From positions 831 to 21,602 of the forward strand of contig JALHDI010000046.1 of NCBI GenBank assembly GCA_022839045.1: 20,772 bases of DNA. Reading direction: 5' to 3'. The notes under the pieces were generated by a model. That model ran no database searches and was not told the DNA's origin. It was given only the letters and a program-made list of their open reading frames with translations. The position numbers were made by a program, and so were the translations under genes. Positions 6,181-15,004 of this stretch are shown piece after piece (positions within the stretch are counted from its first letter, which is position 1; each line of letters opens with the position of its first letter). The stretch is from Sporomusaceae bacterium (GTDB lineage: Bacteria > Bacillota_C > Negativicutes > Sporomusales_B > UBA7701).

Positions 6181-9100
6181 CTAGGAGAGCTTAGGGTATA
6201 GAAAAGCGGCCGAGAACCCCCCGATCGGCCCGAAGGCCATCTCGGCGGCACCGACCGCCCCGGTGCTGAAAGAGCTGACGAATAGCTTCCTGGTCGTGGC
6301 GTTCTGCGCTATCCCGAAGGAAAGCCAGTCCGTCTGTTTGAACTCGACGTAAACCGTGTTCCTGTTGCCGAGGTTATCCTGAAGGAAAAACCCCGGCTCG
6401 GGGTCGTAGCCGACCATCAGATAGCCGGAATCGCCCCGCAGCGTCAGGAAGACCACGCTGTCGACGGTCGGCTGGTTGACGGCCACGCTGAAAACTGTGT
6501 TGAAGGTTTCCGGGACGTCCACCGCCCAGGAGAGCCGCGTCAAATCCCCGACGAACGCCCCCTTCTTAAAGCGGCCGTAGTCGTAGGTAACGTTGACCGC
6601 CTCCAGGGCCGGGGTGCCTTTGTCACCGGCCGCCGAGCCGTCCAGCGGTATGGATTCGCTGTTGTCGGGCGGCAGACCGGTGTACAGGGAAATCTGGTTC
6701 TCCAGCGTTACACCGGTGATGTCGCCGTCCGCCTCCCACGGCGCCTGTGCCTCGACATCGGCCCAGGTGAAGTTCGCATCGCCCCAGGTGATATCGGTGT
6801 CGGCCACGCCGATCATTCCGGCCAGGACTGTGTTTCTCGCCGTGAAGGACTTACCGAGATCCACCTCGATAATGTGCTGACCGCGCACCGCACCGTCGGC
6901 GAGCTGCAAACCGCCCTGGCTGACGTAGGTGTTCATCGAAACGCCCGGCCAGCCGGTGGCGACCGGATCCACGGTGATGACCGCGTTCCGGCCGCCGGCG
7001 TCAACGATAACTATGCTGGCATTCTGGGCGTTCGCGCTGTAGTTGCCGTAGCTGTCGATGGCCTTGATATAAAAGTCGTGGTCGCCCGGCGTCGGGAACA
7101 GGCAGCTGAATTGTGTGCCGGTCGCCCGGCCGACGCGCTGGCCTTTCGCCCAGCTGCCGCGGCGAATCTCGTAGACGGCGGCACCCGGCACCGGCTGCCA
7201 CAGGAACGACAGGTTGTCACCCTGCCGCACCACATCGAACCCGGTAACGTCGGCCGGCAGGGCGAACGAAGCCAGGATGGTGGTCGGCGCCGTCGAGACG
7301 TTGCCGCTGGTGTCCACGGCCTCGACGTGGAAGGCGTAGGTGCCGGCCTCGCCGATCGGGACGAACAGGCTGGTGGTCATGATTTGCTGCGCGATGACGG
7401 CGCTGCCGCCCATGGACGCGCCCTTATCGCCCTGGTAGACGTTGTAGCCGGCGATGTCAGGCTCGCTGTTCGCGTTCCAGGACAGGAAGAACCCGCCCAA
7501 GACCTCCCGGTAGGTCAGTCCCTGCACCGGGACCGGGGGCTTGCTTTTGCCGGTCACGTAGACTGGGGGCGAAACGACGCCGGTGGAAGCGACACCCGCG
7601 CTGTTGACGGTGGCGACTTTAACGAGGTAAGTGGCCTGCACCCTTATGCCCGTTATCGTCGCGGAGGCGGAGCGGGTGCCTCCGGCCCACAGCAGCCAGG
7701 TTTCCCCGTTGTCGCTGCTGTACCAGACATTGTACCCCGCCACGAAAGCGGTGTGCGGCACGGCCCAGGAGACGTTGAGGATGGAGAGAATCGTGCCGTC
7801 CTTTTGCCGGTAGGTTTCCTGCGCGACGTTCAGCCCCGTGACCTCGACTGGCGAACTGTCGAACAGGCTGTAGTTGACGACCGGCGCGGAGATATTCTCC
7901 TCGTAGATCGCCGGGACGTACTCGACGCCGGTGATTTTCGCTTTCTGGTCGCCGCTCTTGGAGATGGCCGTAATTTTGAACGGCTTTGTCTCTTTGCCGA
8001 CCGGTCCGAGCGCGTAAACATCGTACTGTTCCGGGACCACCTCAAGCAGTGGGACGGCAAGCATATCCAAAGTCAGCTCCAGGCCATAGGAAAGGACCGG
8101 CACCGTGATAATCTCGTCGGTGGCCAGCCGGAACTTAATCGCGTAGTTCACGCCGGCCGCCAGCGTGACTTCCTTGTCCAGCGTGATCGAGGTCGGCGTC
8201 GCCGCCACGATGCGGCCGCCGGCGAGGCCCCACCGCGGAATGTCGTGCTGTACGTCCACGACATCACCGAGCGTGCAGGCGATGGCGTCAATGTCGGCCT
8301 CCCAACTCTCCGTCCGGACGAGGTGCTGATTGCAGCGCGACAGGTAGGCGGCCTCGGCGTAGGCGTGCTTGTAATCGGTGATGCCGTAGTAGGTGGCCTG
8401 CACCGGATTGGCAACGACCGCCGAGGATTCGTAGTCAGGGCCGTAGTAAACAGCCTGGTCGGTCGAATACTCCCTGGCCTTGTTATAAAAGGTGACCTCG
8501 ATGCAGGTGGCCCGGTCCCTGGTGCTTTGAAACTCGCCCTTGAAGGACTTGGCGGCAATGTTGCCGACCGTGAACAGCTGCACCGGCTCGCCGGGCATGT
8601 CGCAGATACAGCTGTACTGCGTGCCCTTGGGGATGACCGTGCCGCGGCCGGTGATGGCGAACCGGGCCAGGGCGTCCCAGAAGCTGATGCCCTCGGACAG
8701 GTAAATGTTCAGATTGAAGCGATAGTCGCCGTCCCGCCAGCCGTCTGCATAGGCGGCCGCGGCCAAGAAGGCGGCGTAGTCAATCCGGGCGGGCGGGTTG
8801 CCGTCGACGACGTACTCGCCCTGGCCGGTGTTGACGTTCGTCAGCAGTTTGCATTGGTGGATAAGGTCGTAGCAGGCCCAATAGGGGTTTGACGCCCGCT
8901 GCTGTTGGTATTCCTGCAAGTAGGGATTCCAGACGAAAACCTTCGAGCGCGTCTGCTTCCAGGTCACGCTCGGGTCGGAATTACTCAGCTGGCTGGTGGC
9001 CAGGGCCTTGATGCCGACCAGGACCCGGTTCGGATAGGCGAAATCCTGGTAGATGATCTCCGAGAGCGTCGTCCAGAAGACGCGGGTCGTGTCGCGGGTG

Positions 9101-10143
9101 GATGTGCCGGATTTGACGGCGCAACGGACGCGGACGACGTACTGGCCGGGTTCCAGGCTGTCGAGCCGGAAGGACGCCCACATGGTGGTGTTCTGCGAAC
9201 CGCGGACCACGCCGCCGTCCTTCAGCGACCAGGTGTGCCAGCCACCCTCGTCCGCCCGTCGGTACTCCGCCGTCACCGTGACCGACGCGCTGCCGAGGCT
9301 GCCGTCGTCGTTGACATGGGCGAGGCCGCCGGGGAATTCCAGCGTAAGCTGGAGGCCCTGGATGGCGGTTCCCACGGTGGTCTGCACGGACCAGTCGCCG
9401 GCGGTGTCCAGCTCGTAGCCGAGCCGGTAGTCGGTGACGGTGTCGTTAAAGTTCGGAATCGGTTCCTGGTCATTGGTGCCGAGCCGGATGTCGCAGGTAA
9501 CGTCTTTGTAGTTGCCGACGGGGTTGCCGTCGATCAGGATGTCCTCCACGGAATCGACCGGCCCCTCGCCGCCGGAATACAGGAGGTTGAGGTACTGGTT
9601 GCTGCCGTCGGAGGTGACGAACCGCGCCAGAAGGACGGGCGCGATGCGGACGGTGCCGTAGGTCTTCGCCACCGGCGTGCCCGGTTCGGCCGTCGGCTGC
9701 GGGCCGTTCCAGCCGTAGGTGGTAGATTGGTCCTGCAATGCAACCTGCTGCTTTGGCGGCGGCAGGATGGCGTTGGCAACACGGCCGCCGACGTAAGAGC
9801 CGACCGCACCCCAGGCGGCCTTCATAAACGAACTCGCCCCGCCGAGCGGAGCGAGCAGAGACGAACCCAGAGCCATCATGGCGACGTTGAAAATGGTGCG
9901 GAAAAAGTTGGACGCGCCTTTACCCAAGACCGGGTGCAGCACCAGGCTGTCGTCGTCGCCGGGGACCAGGGCGCCCCATTCCTCGCGGAGCAGCTGGTGG
10001 CCGTTGATGCTGACGGCGAAATCGGTGTCGGGCCAGAGCCGGAGGATTGGCGCAATATGCCCGGCGACGGTCGGCCCGGGGGCCAGGTGCTGTACCTCCC
10101 GCTGGTCCGGGAATACCGGATTGCGGATGAATATCAGCTTCAC
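6181..10143 (-). CDS. Tail tip / host specificity protein J-like, with I-like N-terminus
   Basis: This is the 1320-residue central hub of the tail tip, comparable to lambda gpJ. Residues 1-76 look like a ubiquitin/ThiS-like beta-grasp unit (DFAVSINGHQLLREEW, PGDDDSLVLHPVLGKG), as in lambda tail protein I. Residues 77-130 are hydrophobic and Gly/Ala-rich. Residues 130-760 are the J core (YSGGEGPVDSVEDILIDG, later Trp/Tyr-rich strands). Three fibronectin type III domains follow at about 766-865, 868-960 and 963-1048. Residues 1119-1131 carry the TW..A.F.W..V motif. The last 130 residues resemble a concanavalin/LamG-type sandwich. The start is GTG at 10143, whose GTGA overlaps the stop of the NlpC/P60 gene. 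The open frame upstream of it is only a shadow of that gene. Confidence 0.92.
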   Translation of the reverse strand: MKLIFIRNPVFPDQREVQHLAPGPTVAGHIAPILRLWPDTDFAVSINGHQLLREEWGALVPGDDDSLVLHPVLGKGASNFFRTIFNVAMMALGSSLLAPLGGASSFMKAAWGAVGSYVGGRVANAILPPPKQQVALQDQSTTYGWNGPQPTAEPGTPVAKTYGTVRIAPVLLARFVTSDGSNQYLNLLYSGGEGPVDSVEDILIDGNPVGNYKDVTCDIRLGTNDQEPIPNFNDTVTDYRLGYELDTAGDWSVQTTVGTAIQGLQLTLEFPGGLAHVNDDGSLGSASVTVTAEYRRADEGGWHTWSLKDGGVVRGSQNTTMWASFRLDSLEPGQYVVRVRCAVKSGTSTRDTTRVFWTTLSEIIYQDFAYPNRVLVGIKALATSQLSNSDPSVTWKQTRSKVFVWNPYLQEYQQQRASNPYWACYDLIHQCKLLTNVNTGQGEYVVDGNPPARIDYAAFLAAAAYADGWRDGDYRFNLNIYLSEGISFWDALARFAITGRGTVIPKGTQYSCICDMPGEPVQLFTVGNIAAKSFKGEFQSTRDRATCIEVTFYNKAREYSTDQAVYYGPDYESSAVVANPVQATYYGITDYKHAYAEAAYLSRCNQHLVRTESWEADIDAIACTLGDVVDVQHDIPRWGLAGGRIVAATPTSITLDKEVTLAAGVNYAIKFRLATDEIITVPVLSYGLELTLDMLAVPLLEVVPEQYDVYALGPVGKETKPFKITAISKSGDQKAKITGVEYVPAIYEENISAPVVNYSLFDSSPVEVTGLNVAQETYRQKDGTILSILNVSWAVPHTAFVAGYNVWYSSDNGETWLLWAGGTRSASATITGIRVQATYLVKVATVNSAGVASTGVVSPPVYVTGKSKPPVPVQGLTYREVLGGFFLSWNANSEPDIAGYNVYQGDKGASMGGSAVIAQQIMTTSLFVPIGEAGTYAFHVEAVDTSGNVSTAPTTILASFALPADVTGFDVVRQGDNLSFLWQPVPGAAVYEIRRGSWAKGQRVGRATGTQFSCLFPTPGDHDFYIKAIDSYGNYSANAQNASIVIVDAGGRNAVITVDPVATGWPGVSMNTYVSQGGLQLADGAVRGQHIIEVDLGKSFTARNTVLAGMIGVADTDITWGDANFTWADVEAQAPWEADGDITGVTLENQISLYTGLPPDNSESIPLDGSAAGDKGTPALEAVNVTYDYGRFKKGAFVGDLTRLSWAVDVPETFNTVFSVAVNQPTVDSVVFLTLRGDSGYLMVGYDPEPGFFLQDNLGNRNTVYVEFKQTDWLSFGIAQNATTRKLFVSSFSTGAVGAAEMAFGPIGGFSAAFLYPKLS

Positions 10144-10520
10144 GTCAGCCAACCGGGCGCGTAATAGCCCTCGATGCGCCGCTTCCAGAATATGTGGTCG
10201 ACTGCGGTGATCACCACGCTCGCCGAGCTGTGCGCGTGGATGAACTTGCCGCCGCCCAGGTAGACACCGATGTGGTCGGCGATGCCGGCCGTGGTGAAAA
10301 CGATGAGCGCGGGCGCCGGCACCTCTCCGACGCACCGCGTCCACTTGTCGCGATTATCCGTGACGCCGTTAGTAACCGTCGCGCACGTCAGCCGGTAGTC
10401 GGGAATCACGATGCCGTACCGGCGGAACACCTCCACGGCCAGGCCCCAGCAATCGTAGCCGTCCGGGCCTCTGCCGCCCTCCACAAAAGGCTTGCCGACA
10501 AGGTCAAATATTCGACGCAT
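10140..10520 (-). CDS. NlpC/P60 tail tip peptidase, lambda K-like
   Basis: This is a cysteine peptidase expected to cut peptide bonds in the host wall during DNA entry, or to act in tail tip assembly. The 126 residues contain the family core: catalytic Cys24 in GYDCWGL, His83 in DHIGVYLGG and a second His in KFIHAHS (H95 or H97). There is no JAB/MPN metallopeptidase domain, which lambda gpK has N-terminal to its NlpC part, so this is the short form. The chosen ATG at 10520 follows GGGAGGG by five bases and is inside the end of the L-like gene (17-base overlap). The frame open to 10637 is a shadow. Gene order tape measure, M, L, K, J supports the role. Confidence 0.93.
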   Translation of the reverse strand: MRRIFDLVGKPFVEGGRGPDGYDCWGLAVEVFRRYGIVIPDYRLTCATVTNGVTDNRDKWTRCVGEVPAPALIVFTTAGIADHIGVYLGGGKFIHAHSSASVVITAVDHIFWKRRIEGYYAPGWLT

Positions 10521-11127
10521 AGAACCCTCCCATTCCGGGGGCGCCGCCGAACCTTCTCGCGTTACCCCGCGCTTTGCAATCGGCCAGCGTGTGGCCGCAG
10601 GAAGGGTATTTGAGCAGCACCGCAGGCGGCACGCCACACTTCACCTTGCCGTACTTCCAGCAGCAGAAGTCCGGAAGATACCTGTCGGCGAGCGCCCGGT
10701 AATACATCCAAAAATCCGCGCCGAGCGTGAACGTGACCCACTCCTCGTCGTAGGAAGTGCTTTGCACGTTGAACGTTTCCTCGATTTCCGCGACAGGGTT
10801 GTCGAGGTGGGCTGTGTGGATTAGCCGGATGACGACCGCGCAATCGACCAGGCCGTTGTACTGCTCCAGATACGCCTGGATGACCCCGGACACGTTGGAC
10901 ACCTGGACGGTGAAGGTCGACATCGCCTTCATGTCCTGCGTGGTGTCCGAGAGCAGCACCGGAATCGGCTCCCAGACCGCGCCCCGCCAGATTATAGGTT
11001 CGTTGTTCTTCGCCAGGTACGCGCTCGTCCCGTCGGGGAGCTGAATCTCGAAAAGCACAATCCAGGGGTGGTCGTTGGCGAGCTTGTTCTTTTCGATTAG
11101 CCCGTCACTAGAAAAAGGCAGCGGCAT
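10504..11127 (-). CDS. Minor tail protein L-like (tail tip, possible Fe-S protein)
   Basis: This 207-residue protein lies between M- and K-like genes, the position of lambda L. The N-terminal part (about 15-140) is strand-rich with WIVLFEIQLPDGTSAYLAKN and IIWRGAVWEPIPV, typical of tail tip L/BR0599-type proteins. The C-terminal part carries five cysteines: C155 and C156 in FCCWKYG, C164 in KCG, C177 in SCGH and C184 in DCKARGN. Lambda gpL binds an iron-sulfur cluster through four C-terminal cysteines. The arrangement here fits that, but cluster binding is an inference. ATG at 11127 follows GGAGG located in the last codons of the M-like gene. Confidence 0.88.
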   Translation of the reverse strand: MPLPFSSDGLIEKNKLANDHPWIVLFEIQLPDGTSAYLAKNNEPIIWRGAVWEPIPVLLSDTTQDMKAMSTFTVQVSNVSGVIQAYLEQYNGLVDCAVVIRLIHTAHLDNPVAEIEETFNVQSTSYDEEWVTFTLGADFWMYYRALADRYLPDFCCWKYGKVKCGVPPAVLLKYPSCGHTLADCKARGNARRFGGAPGMGGFYASNI

Positions 11128-11130
11128 GCG

Positions 11131-11481
11131 CTACGCCTCCATGATCGAGATTTCAACGTGCCAGTAGCCCAGGAAAGACTTCGTAGCCTTCGGCGGCGAC
11201 GCGAACTGCATGTTCACCGGCAAGCCGGTTTCCTGGTCGGCCCAAATAAAAATGTTGGCGTAGTTCGCCAACACAAAGGATTTAAAGAGCGCATAGTCGT
11301 CGTTGGTCATGGCCGTCCAGGTGTAGTTCTTGCCCATCGTCGCCCTGGTGTAGCGGGGGCGGCTGATGGTGTAGCCGCCGTCCGCCGGGGAGCTGATGCG
11401 GTTATCCTGGAACACGTCCTCCTGCGGCCCCGAGGCCGACAGCGACGGCGGCGCGATGTTCGGGAACACCGGGTAGCCCAT
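11131..11481 (-). CDS. Minor tail protein M-like
   Basis: This 116-residue protein (lambda gpM is of similar size) is encoded directly after the tape measure with a 2-base gap. It starts MGYPVFPNIAPPSLSASGP, has a basic middle (TISRPRYTRATMGKNYTW), then ALFKSFVLANYANIFIWAD and a C-terminal strand KSFLGYWHVEISIMEA. This matches the small minor tail proteins that join the tape measure and tip complex. The ATG at 11481 is preferred because GGGAGGGG lies seven bases before it. The frame open upstream to 11904 is an arginine-rich shadow of the tape measure gene. Confidence 0.85.
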   Translation of the reverse strand: MGYPVFPNIAPPSLSASGPQEDVFQDNRISSPADGGYTISRPRYTRATMGKNYTWTAMTNDDYALFKSFVLANYANIFIWADQETGLPVNMQFASPPKATKSFLGYWHVEISIMEA

Positions 11482-11483
11482 CC

Positions 11484-14400
11484 TTAGCCCCTCCCAAACA
11501 GCAGGTCGCGGGACCCCGCTATATTCCTGGAGATGCCGTCCACGAACATCTGCATCAGCAGGGTGTGCGTGGCCGGGTCGTACTTGGCCTGCTGCGACAC
11601 GGAGAGCTGCTGGCCGCTGCGGTTTACCACGTTGACGTTGATGTTCGGGCTGCCCGCGCTGGGGGAAGCCCCCAGCATGGCCGTCGTTTCGCCGGCCGTG
11701 TAGACACGCGCCGTGTTGCCGAAATAGGCCAGCTCCGGGCCTTGCTCGCCGACGATGGCCCAGCCGGCGGCGTTGCCGCCCATGGCGTGTTCGGACGGGG
11801 TGATGCTGCTGGCCGGCGCCAGTTTCCCCCCGGAGCCGAACACGCTCCCGACGATGTCGCCGAACAGCTGCTGGAGCGGACCCATGATGTATTTTTCCGT
11901 CCACATCCGGAGGAACATCTTCTCGATGTCCGCCACGACCGTCTGGAACACGTCGCGCAGGACATCGGTGGCGGACTTGCCCTCGTCCACCATCTTGTCG
12001 AAGGCCGACGTGACGGAATTGTGAATATCGTTCCAGGTGTTCACGATGATGTCGGCGTAGTTGGTCTGCTGGTTCCTGATTTCGGTGAGGGCGACCGACC
12101 AGGCCGTCTCCACCTTTTTAGAGGCCAGGTCGTTCTGCTGCGCGATGGCGTCGGCGAGCTGGCGCTCGATGGCCAGCCGGCGGTCGGCATCGGTGCCGGC
12201 GGCCGCGAGCTGAGCGTTCAAATCATCGACGTACTTCCGCAGGCCGGCCTGCCGGATGGCGTCCACCTCGGCCTGCATCTTGCCGGCGATAGAAACCTGG
12301 AACTCGGCGCTCTCCAGATAATCGCGGTCCTGTTGCAGAAGAATGTCGCCCTTTGCGTGGTCGCGCTTCTCGGCGGCCGCCCGGCGCTTGGCCTCCGCGT
12401 CGGCGTTCGCCTGATTCTGGGCTTCCTTGTCGTTGCCGTTTTTGGCGATGGCGTCCAGTTCCGCCTTGCGCTCTTTGTCGATGCGGGTCAGCGCAATCTG
12501 GTACTCGGCGTCGGCTTCGGCCATCTTGTCGTGCCGGAGCTGGGCGTTCACCAGGGCCGCCTGGTCCTTGACATCCTGCCAGGCCCGTCGCCAGGTGTCC
12601 ACGACCTTGGCCGAGGCCAGTTTTTGATACTCGGCGATTTTATCCGCGAGGCCCGAAGCGTCGCCGCCGTTGCGCGTAATATCCGCGACCTGGTTGTTCA
12701 TCCGCTGCACTTCGGCCGCGATGTTAGCCATGGCGGATTCATAGGCTATCTCGCTGTCGCCGGCGATGCGCTTATTCAGATCGGCCATGAGCTGGGCCGC
12801 CTGCTGGTTAGCCCGCTGGATAGCCGCCGTCTTGTCGTGGACCTTGGTGACCTTGCCGCTGTCCGCCATTATGGCGGCCATCTTCCCGGCCAGATTGGGG
12901 TCGACGTTGTCGCCGTTCTGGAGCCAAGGCTTCTGGTTCTTTTGCCTATCGGACCACGCCTGCCAGGCGGCGTGTTCTTCTTCTTCCGCGTCGGACATGG
13001 CGACCCGCTCGGTATGCCCCGGCATGTAATAGCCGCCCATTTCGGTGCCGGGCGCGTCGACCCATTGACCGGCCACGGTGCGCCCGACCATGTGCTTGCC
13101 GGGGCGGTTGGGGTCGTCCCAGACCTCCGCCTCGGGGTCGTAGCTTTGCACCTTGTGCAGGCCGTCGAGGTACTCCACCAGGGCCTTGATGGCGAACCCG
13201 GTCGCCACCGCCACACCCAGCCAGCCGCCGGCCAGCGACCAAAGGCCCGACAGGAAGTTGCCGGCGGCCACCTTGGCGGTCGCCATGGCGCCGACCGTCT
13301 TCTCGCCGGCGACCACCGCGGCGTTCCCCTGTGCGGCCGTCGCGATTGCCATCTCCGTTTCGGCTGCAGCGGCCATGGTAGCGGATACGGCTGCCATCTT
13401 ATTGGCAGCGGCCGTTTCGGCGGCCGCGAGCTTGGCGGCCTCGGCCTGCGCCAGAAAGGCGGCGGTCATTTCCGTGCGGATTTTGGTGGCGGCGACCGTG
13501 CTGGCGTCGGCGATTTCGACGCACTTAGCCGAGATAACCGCGGCGGTTTCCTCCGCGCTCAGGCCGGCCGTCTGGGCGGTTTTCACCGCATCCGCCTGCA
13601 TTTTCGCGTACATTTTGTCACTAGCCGCGATGGTCCGGGCGATAGCCCGTTCCTGGGCGGCGGTAAGCCCGGCCGCCGCGACTTCCTGGGCGGCGGCCGC
13701 TACGGTCGCCTGAGCCGCTGCGTTCTGCCAGAAGGCGGCGATTGCGCCGGCGGCGCTGCCCAGCAGCTGGATGCCTTTGTAGGCGGCGGCCAGCTCCAGG
13801 GCGGCGGTGGTTACTTCGATAATCCGGACTTTGTTATCGGCTAGGAAGCGAGCCGTCGCTTGCAGGCCGGCCAGGATCGGCGGGAACAGCTCCTCGGCCA
13901 CCGGCGTCAGGGCGCCGGCGAAGGCCAGGCCCAGCTGCCCGGCCTGGAGGGACACGACCTCCATGTCCATGTGCAGTTCGTGGAGCCGCTGCGGGTCGAG
14001 GCCGACACCCTTCACCTTGGCGGCCTTCTCGGACACCTCGTCGTACTCTTTGAGGGTCTTCACCAGCGACATGCCGCGCACGCCCAGCGTTTCCATGACG
14101 AATTCCTGCTGGAGTCCGTTGGCTTCTGCCAGCTTATAGCCCTTGCTGAGGTTCTCCAGTTGCTGGTTCAGCGGCAGCAGTTTCCCGGTGCTGTCGGTCA
14201 GAGAAACACCAAAAAGCGCCAGGGTGGCGCGGGTTTTAGCCCCGGCCTCCCCTGACGCGTTAAAGTTTTTATCCAGGCGGAGCATAGCGCCGGCGAACGA
14301 TTCGCTGTCGCCGCCGGTCATTTTCAGGACCCGCGAAAGGTTGACAGCCTCCGTCGTGCTGATGCCCAGCCGGGTGCTGAGTTGGTAGACCGATTCGCCA

Positions 14401-14645
14401 GCGGCGACCGCTTTCTCGACGATGGCCCCCAGACCGAAACCGCCGGCGGCCAGGGCCGTGAGGCCCGTCAGTTTGCTAATCATGCCGCTGATGCCGCTGG
14501 TCGCCCCGTTGATCGCGCCGGTGAAATTGGTGACGGGAAGCGTCGAGAAGGCGTTCTGTACGCTGGACTGACTGTCGCTGAGGGTCCGCTTCAGTCCGGA
14601 ATTGTCCGCCCCGATTTTAACTAGCAATTCAGCGATAGTCGACAA
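11484..14645 (-). CDS. Tail tape measure protein (lambda H-like)
   Basis: This 1053-residue protein sets tail length and passes through the tube with the DNA. At roughly 1.5 angstrom per residue, a tail of about 150-160 nm is expected. It shows the usual mix of long helices (Ala-rich 285-470; charged coiled-coil-like 600-850) and hydrophobic stretches (about 58-82 and 461-487). Residues 500-575 are an unusual acidic, Trp-rich insert. Residues 850-930 resemble the lambda-type tape measure C-terminal domain, followed by the familiar VGEQGPELAYFG motif (965-976). No peptidase domain is seen. The start is TTG at 14645, two bases after the chaperone stop, with GGGAGAGGCAGG shortly upstream. Confidence 0.96.
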   Translation of the reverse strand: MSTIAELLVKIGADNSGLKRTLSDSQSSVQNAFSTLPVTNFTGAINGATSGISGMISKLTGLTALAAGGFGLGAIVEKAVAAGESVYQLSTRLGISTTEAVNLSRVLKMTGGDSESFAGAMLRLDKNFNASGEAGAKTRATLALFGVSLTDSTGKLLPLNQQLENLSKGYKLAEANGLQQEFVMETLGVRGMSLVKTLKEYDEVSEKAAKVKGVGLDPQRLHELHMDMEVVSLQAGQLGLAFAGALTPVAEELFPPILAGLQATARFLADNKVRIIEVTTAALELAAAYKGIQLLGSAAGAIAAFWQNAAAQATVAAAAQEVAAAGLTAAQERAIARTIAASDKMYAKMQADAVKTAQTAGLSAEETAAVISAKCVEIADASTVAATKIRTEMTAAFLAQAEAAKLAAAETAAANKMAAVSATMAAAAETEMAIATAAQGNAAVVAGEKTVGAMATAKVAAGNFLSGLWSLAGGWLGVAVATGFAIKALVEYLDGLHKVQSYDPEAEVWDDPNRPGKHMVGRTVAGQWVDAPGTEMGGYYMPGHTERVAMSDAEEEEHAAWQAWSDRQKNQKPWLQNGDNVDPNLAGKMAAIMADSGKVTKVHDKTAAIQRANQQAAQLMADLNKRIAGDSEIAYESAMANIAAEVQRMNNQVADITRNGGDASGLADKIAEYQKLASAKVVDTWRRAWQDVKDQAALVNAQLRHDKMAEADAEYQIALTRIDKERKAELDAIAKNGNDKEAQNQANADAEAKRRAAAEKRDHAKGDILLQQDRDYLESAEFQVSIAGKMQAEVDAIRQAGLRKYVDDLNAQLAAAGTDADRRLAIERQLADAIAQQNDLASKKVETAWSVALTEIRNQQTNYADIIVNTWNDIHNSVTSAFDKMVDEGKSATDVLRDVFQTVVADIEKMFLRMWTEKYIMGPLQQLFGDIVGSVFGSGGKLAPASSITPSEHAMGGNAAGWAIVGEQGPELAYFGNTARVYTAGETTAMLGASPSAGSPNINVNVVNRSGQQLSVSQQAKYDPATHTLLMQMFVDGISRNIAGSRDLLFGRG

Positions 14646-14647
14646 TC

Positions 14648-15004
14648 CTACGCACCTGCCTCTCCCAAAATATCCTTGAACTCGTTTAGTAGGTACGCCT
14701 CGTCTTCATCCCGCTTTTGCGCCTGCTTAGGCTCGCCGCGAAGCGGCTCCAGCAGGTCGGCGACGCCGATCGGCGCCGACAGGCTCTTGCCTTCGACGTT
14801 CAGCAGATGGCAGACGAAGTACGCGAAAAGGTTCTCCTGCTGGGTGCGGCGCCAGGTGTAGCCCTCCAGCAGCAGGATGAACTCGGCCGGCTGCAGTCGG
14901 CCGAACTCCCACGGCAACATCCCCAGCGGGCCGTAGGCCAAGGGTTCCGCCCATTCCACCCACTCGGAAAAGGAGGCGAAGGTTACTCCTTGGCCGCCGT
15001 CGGG
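14648..15004 (-). CDS. Tail assembly chaperone, second frame (T part of G-T fusion)
   Basis: This frame is expected to be made only as the C-terminal part of a fusion with the upstream chaperone. Reading from the -1 slip site gives PDGGQGVTFASFSEWVEWAE, then LPWEFGRLQPAEFILLLEGY and an aromatic, helical core, ending KDILGEAGA. There are 118 residues after the slip and no stop anywhere in the -1 frame. The first internal start codon (GTG at 14959) falls inside the EWVEWAE helix and has no ribosome binding site. The domain lies just before the tape measure gene, as lambda T does, and should recruit tail tube subunits onto the tape measure. The fused product would be about 226 residues. Confidence 0.85.
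   Translation of the reverse strand, partial: PDGGQGVTFASFSEWVEWAEPLAYGPLGMLPWEFGRLQPAEFILLLEGYTWRRTQQENLFAYFVCHLLNVEGKSLSAPIGVADLLEPLRGEPKQAQKRDEDEAYLLNEFKDILGEAGA

Noticed and set aside
6874..10164. Plus-strand open frames of 672 and 419 residues opposite the J-like gene
   Set aside because: Low-complexity antisense shadows without a ribosome binding site or motif; the J-like gene accounts for the region.
10144..10344. Extended N-terminus of the J-like frame
   Set aside because: Arg/His-rich and inside the NlpC/P60 gene; the GTG at 10143 with a GTGA overlap gives a sensible beta-grasp start.
11565..13844. 759-residue plus-strand open frame opposite the tape measure
   Set aside because: It is rich in Gly, Arg, His and Val with no domain pattern. 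Long antisense frames are expected in GC-rich genes, and the minus strand encodes a clear tape measure.
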